Shown: piece after piece, positions 57,101-60,100 of the stretch
Numbering within the stretch: position 1 is the first letter of the stretch
How the letters are laid out: every line of letters starts with the position of its first letter
Origin: Mytilisepta virgata
Taxonomy: Eukaryota; Mollusca; Bivalvia; Mytilida; Mytilidae
Reading direction: 5' to 3'
Assembly: GCA_028015205.1 (NCBI GenBank)
Contig: JAPWFG010000018.1
Location: 2,542,001-2,606,000 of the forward strand
DNA length: 64,000 nucleotides
The notes under the pieces: generated by a model
The model's input: the letters and a program-made list of their open reading frames with translations, nothing else
What the model was told of the DNA's origin: nothing
Databases searched by the model: none
Translations under genes and position numbers: made by a program

Positions 57101-60100
57101 TTTCATTTAGTTTGAAAAAAAAATGTCTAATTCAAAATGGCGGGTTAACCTTCACCAGGACATGTTCACACCCAACACTTTAAAAATAAAAACAGCAAAC
57201 ACGACAAAAAATAAAATAAAAGATAAACATCAAATTATTGCGAAGACAAGAAACAAGAGGCCCATTACACACCTTATCATGTTTTGTTATAATAGGATTG
57301 AAGTTAAAACACTATTTTAAGTTGAATTTTAAAATCAATCAACTAACAATTTCACCACCACTCATGCCAATTGCGAAGCAATAATAAAAAACGATCACCA
57401 GCTACATCATCTAAGAGAAAGTTAAACCATCTAGATAGATACACCTTCATGTACGCATGCATTCATTGTACTCGCGTTACAAAAAACTCGGAAATTCAAA
57501 ATACGAATACAAAAGATTGTTAGCAATAAAACCAAAAGTCAAAAAAGTTTATCCGAAACCTGAATTTTGAATTGATATTTGAATTTCCCATATTATACTT
57601 TAGTGAAAATTGTCTGTGCATTAATTTAATTATTTCGGATTACTGAATCACTTTACATCAACACGTGAACAGAAGAGATAACTTGATTCCCTGTCAATAA
57701 AAGTATTTTATAGTAATGTTAAAACAAGGCCTAAGACAAATTTTACCATTAAACCATTTTATGCAATACAAACAGTACAGTAAGAAATCAGAACTATTCC
57801 TAATAGACTTAAACTTTTTAATGTTTTCTTAAACCAAATTGTATCATGGTTTTAGAATGTAGCAGTGGAACGTATGGTATAAACTGTTCTGAATCATGTA
57901 ACGGATGTGTCGATGACCTTTGCAACCACGTTGATGGTTTCTGTAGTATTACCCAAAATTGTAAACCTGGATGGAAAACCTCACCAAAGTGTGACGAGAG
58001 TAAGCAGAATATTTATAAGAAAACTTCAAATCATACAAGATTAAATCTTACCTGATATTTATATTAATAATACACCCGAATGCTCACCATTCCCTTTATA
58101 CTATACCAAAATTAAGTAACTGTTTAATTTTTTCTATATACATGCTTCGGGTTTATTATCTATGTATCTATAACATTTAAAGAAACAGTTCACAAAACAG
58201 TGTTCGGTTTATGGTGGAACTGACATTACAGATGTTTTTTACTACATTATATCTGCCTCTTTCAATATGCTTTCTTACTAGTTTCTTTTAAACTTTTGAA
58301 GTGTTTATTAGATACTTCATTATCTTAATTTGTTTATAATGAGAGAGATTTTGGTGCGTTAGATTTATTCATTTCCATACGATTCTTAGTTATATTTATT
58401 CTTTATTATATAATATTATTATTATCTTATTCGTGCATTATAGTTGGTGTCATGACAGAAGATTCGGAGTCGAGTGCATCCATTGGAGCAGGAGTTGGTG
58501 TTTCATTATTTGTGTTAATTATCATTTTACTGAGCATGATGATTTTTGTAAGGTGCGTATTACTTTCTTAGGAACTAAACGTAACCCGTAATTTCGTACA
58601 TGTATTAGAATCAGTTTAAATGGAACTCCCGCATTACTTTTTTCTAATACTTTTTCATGACATAATCGCTAGCACGTTTCCTACTAATCAAGTAATCACA
58701 GTACATGCTCTATGTTATCGTGAAATATTTGAACCAATTTGTTCTTTGATCTTCAATGGTTATTGCTGCCTTGTTTCAAAAATAAAACTCTATGACCGAA
58801 TTTATTTACCTCAGTATTAGTTTGTGAGAATCATATTATGACAGAAAAAATATGTTGTACTTCTACTGGAATTAACAAGTAGCCCTATCATATATTTCGA
58901 TACTTCCATTTACATGTAATTTTCTAAGCTTAGGGCGGCACCCTAACTGCAATTAAAAAAAGACGTAATAACAGGAGTCTCATATTCAGTGTTAGATGGA
59001 ATTGAAACACAATCCTTAAATTGATACTTTAATTCAAGTTTGCATTCAAGTAAGAAACATTATTTTTTATGTTTGTTAGTTGTATCTCTGCAATTTTAAA
59101 GTTAAGAAACTAATGAAGTATATTTATCAGTTCGATGCATAGCCGTGAGCTTTAACTTTAAAAAATCGACTGCAGGGCAAACTGTATTTTGTAGGCAGCG
59201 TAATAGTAGAAATGGTATATGTCGTGGAACAGAACACACTTCTGAATATGAAAATACACCAAAAAGTTCCTATTATACAGGTAACTATAACAATTGGAAA
59301 TGATATAGAGGACACACTTTACGAGTCTTACTTGGTAGCTTAGCTAATTGCTTGTTAAATTGATCATACCACGCAAATTTCATGTAAAAAAGTAATTTGT
59401 ATTATGACCTCAATTAGCATGCATAAGAATATCTCCTGACTTGTAGCACTGACGAAACCATTTAAAAATCAATATAAGTTTTTGTGTATCCTTTGGTTGA
59501 ACAGTAAGTCTAAGGCAGTAAATAATGTGACAAACATACTATACGGTAAACATTAGTACTAAAGAAACATAAATGTAGACCCCGAAAATTAAACAAAATT
59601 ACAGGAAAAAGTACTATAATATGGTTTCAAAGAGATGGCATGAAGAATTTGATGGAGATGAAGCGGATTTTCAGACATTTCACCCATTATTGTCGAAAGG
59701 TGACTATTCATAACTATATAGACTGTGTGAACTTTAACAAAAAACTGATTGTAACCATTAAAGTAAAGACTAACATAAAGAATTATTTATAAATGAAAAA
59801 AAACAAAGTGTCATTCCGTATTCTTATCAACTGTAGATGTCTCTTCCTTGAGAGAACAATATACGACATCTCTTCCTTGTATACTACCTAAAATATTCTT
59901 CCGACATCCGGGATGTTTTAAACGTTAATATTTTTATTTTATATTCAGATCTTCAAAACATGCATATCGATGACAGACAAGAAACGGGCTATATAAATAC
60001 TGGAACATCTGAACATGTGTACGATGGCGTGCAGCCGCAGTCTGAAAATGGAATCGATACCAAACCAGAAGATACAACTAACAATAAACAAAACGATACA

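Noticed and set aside
58548..58553. Donor GTAAGG at 58548 for the membrane exon.
   Set aside because: It looks stronger but puts exon 14a into a frame with an immediate stop; GTGCGT at 58553 keeps both possible tails open.
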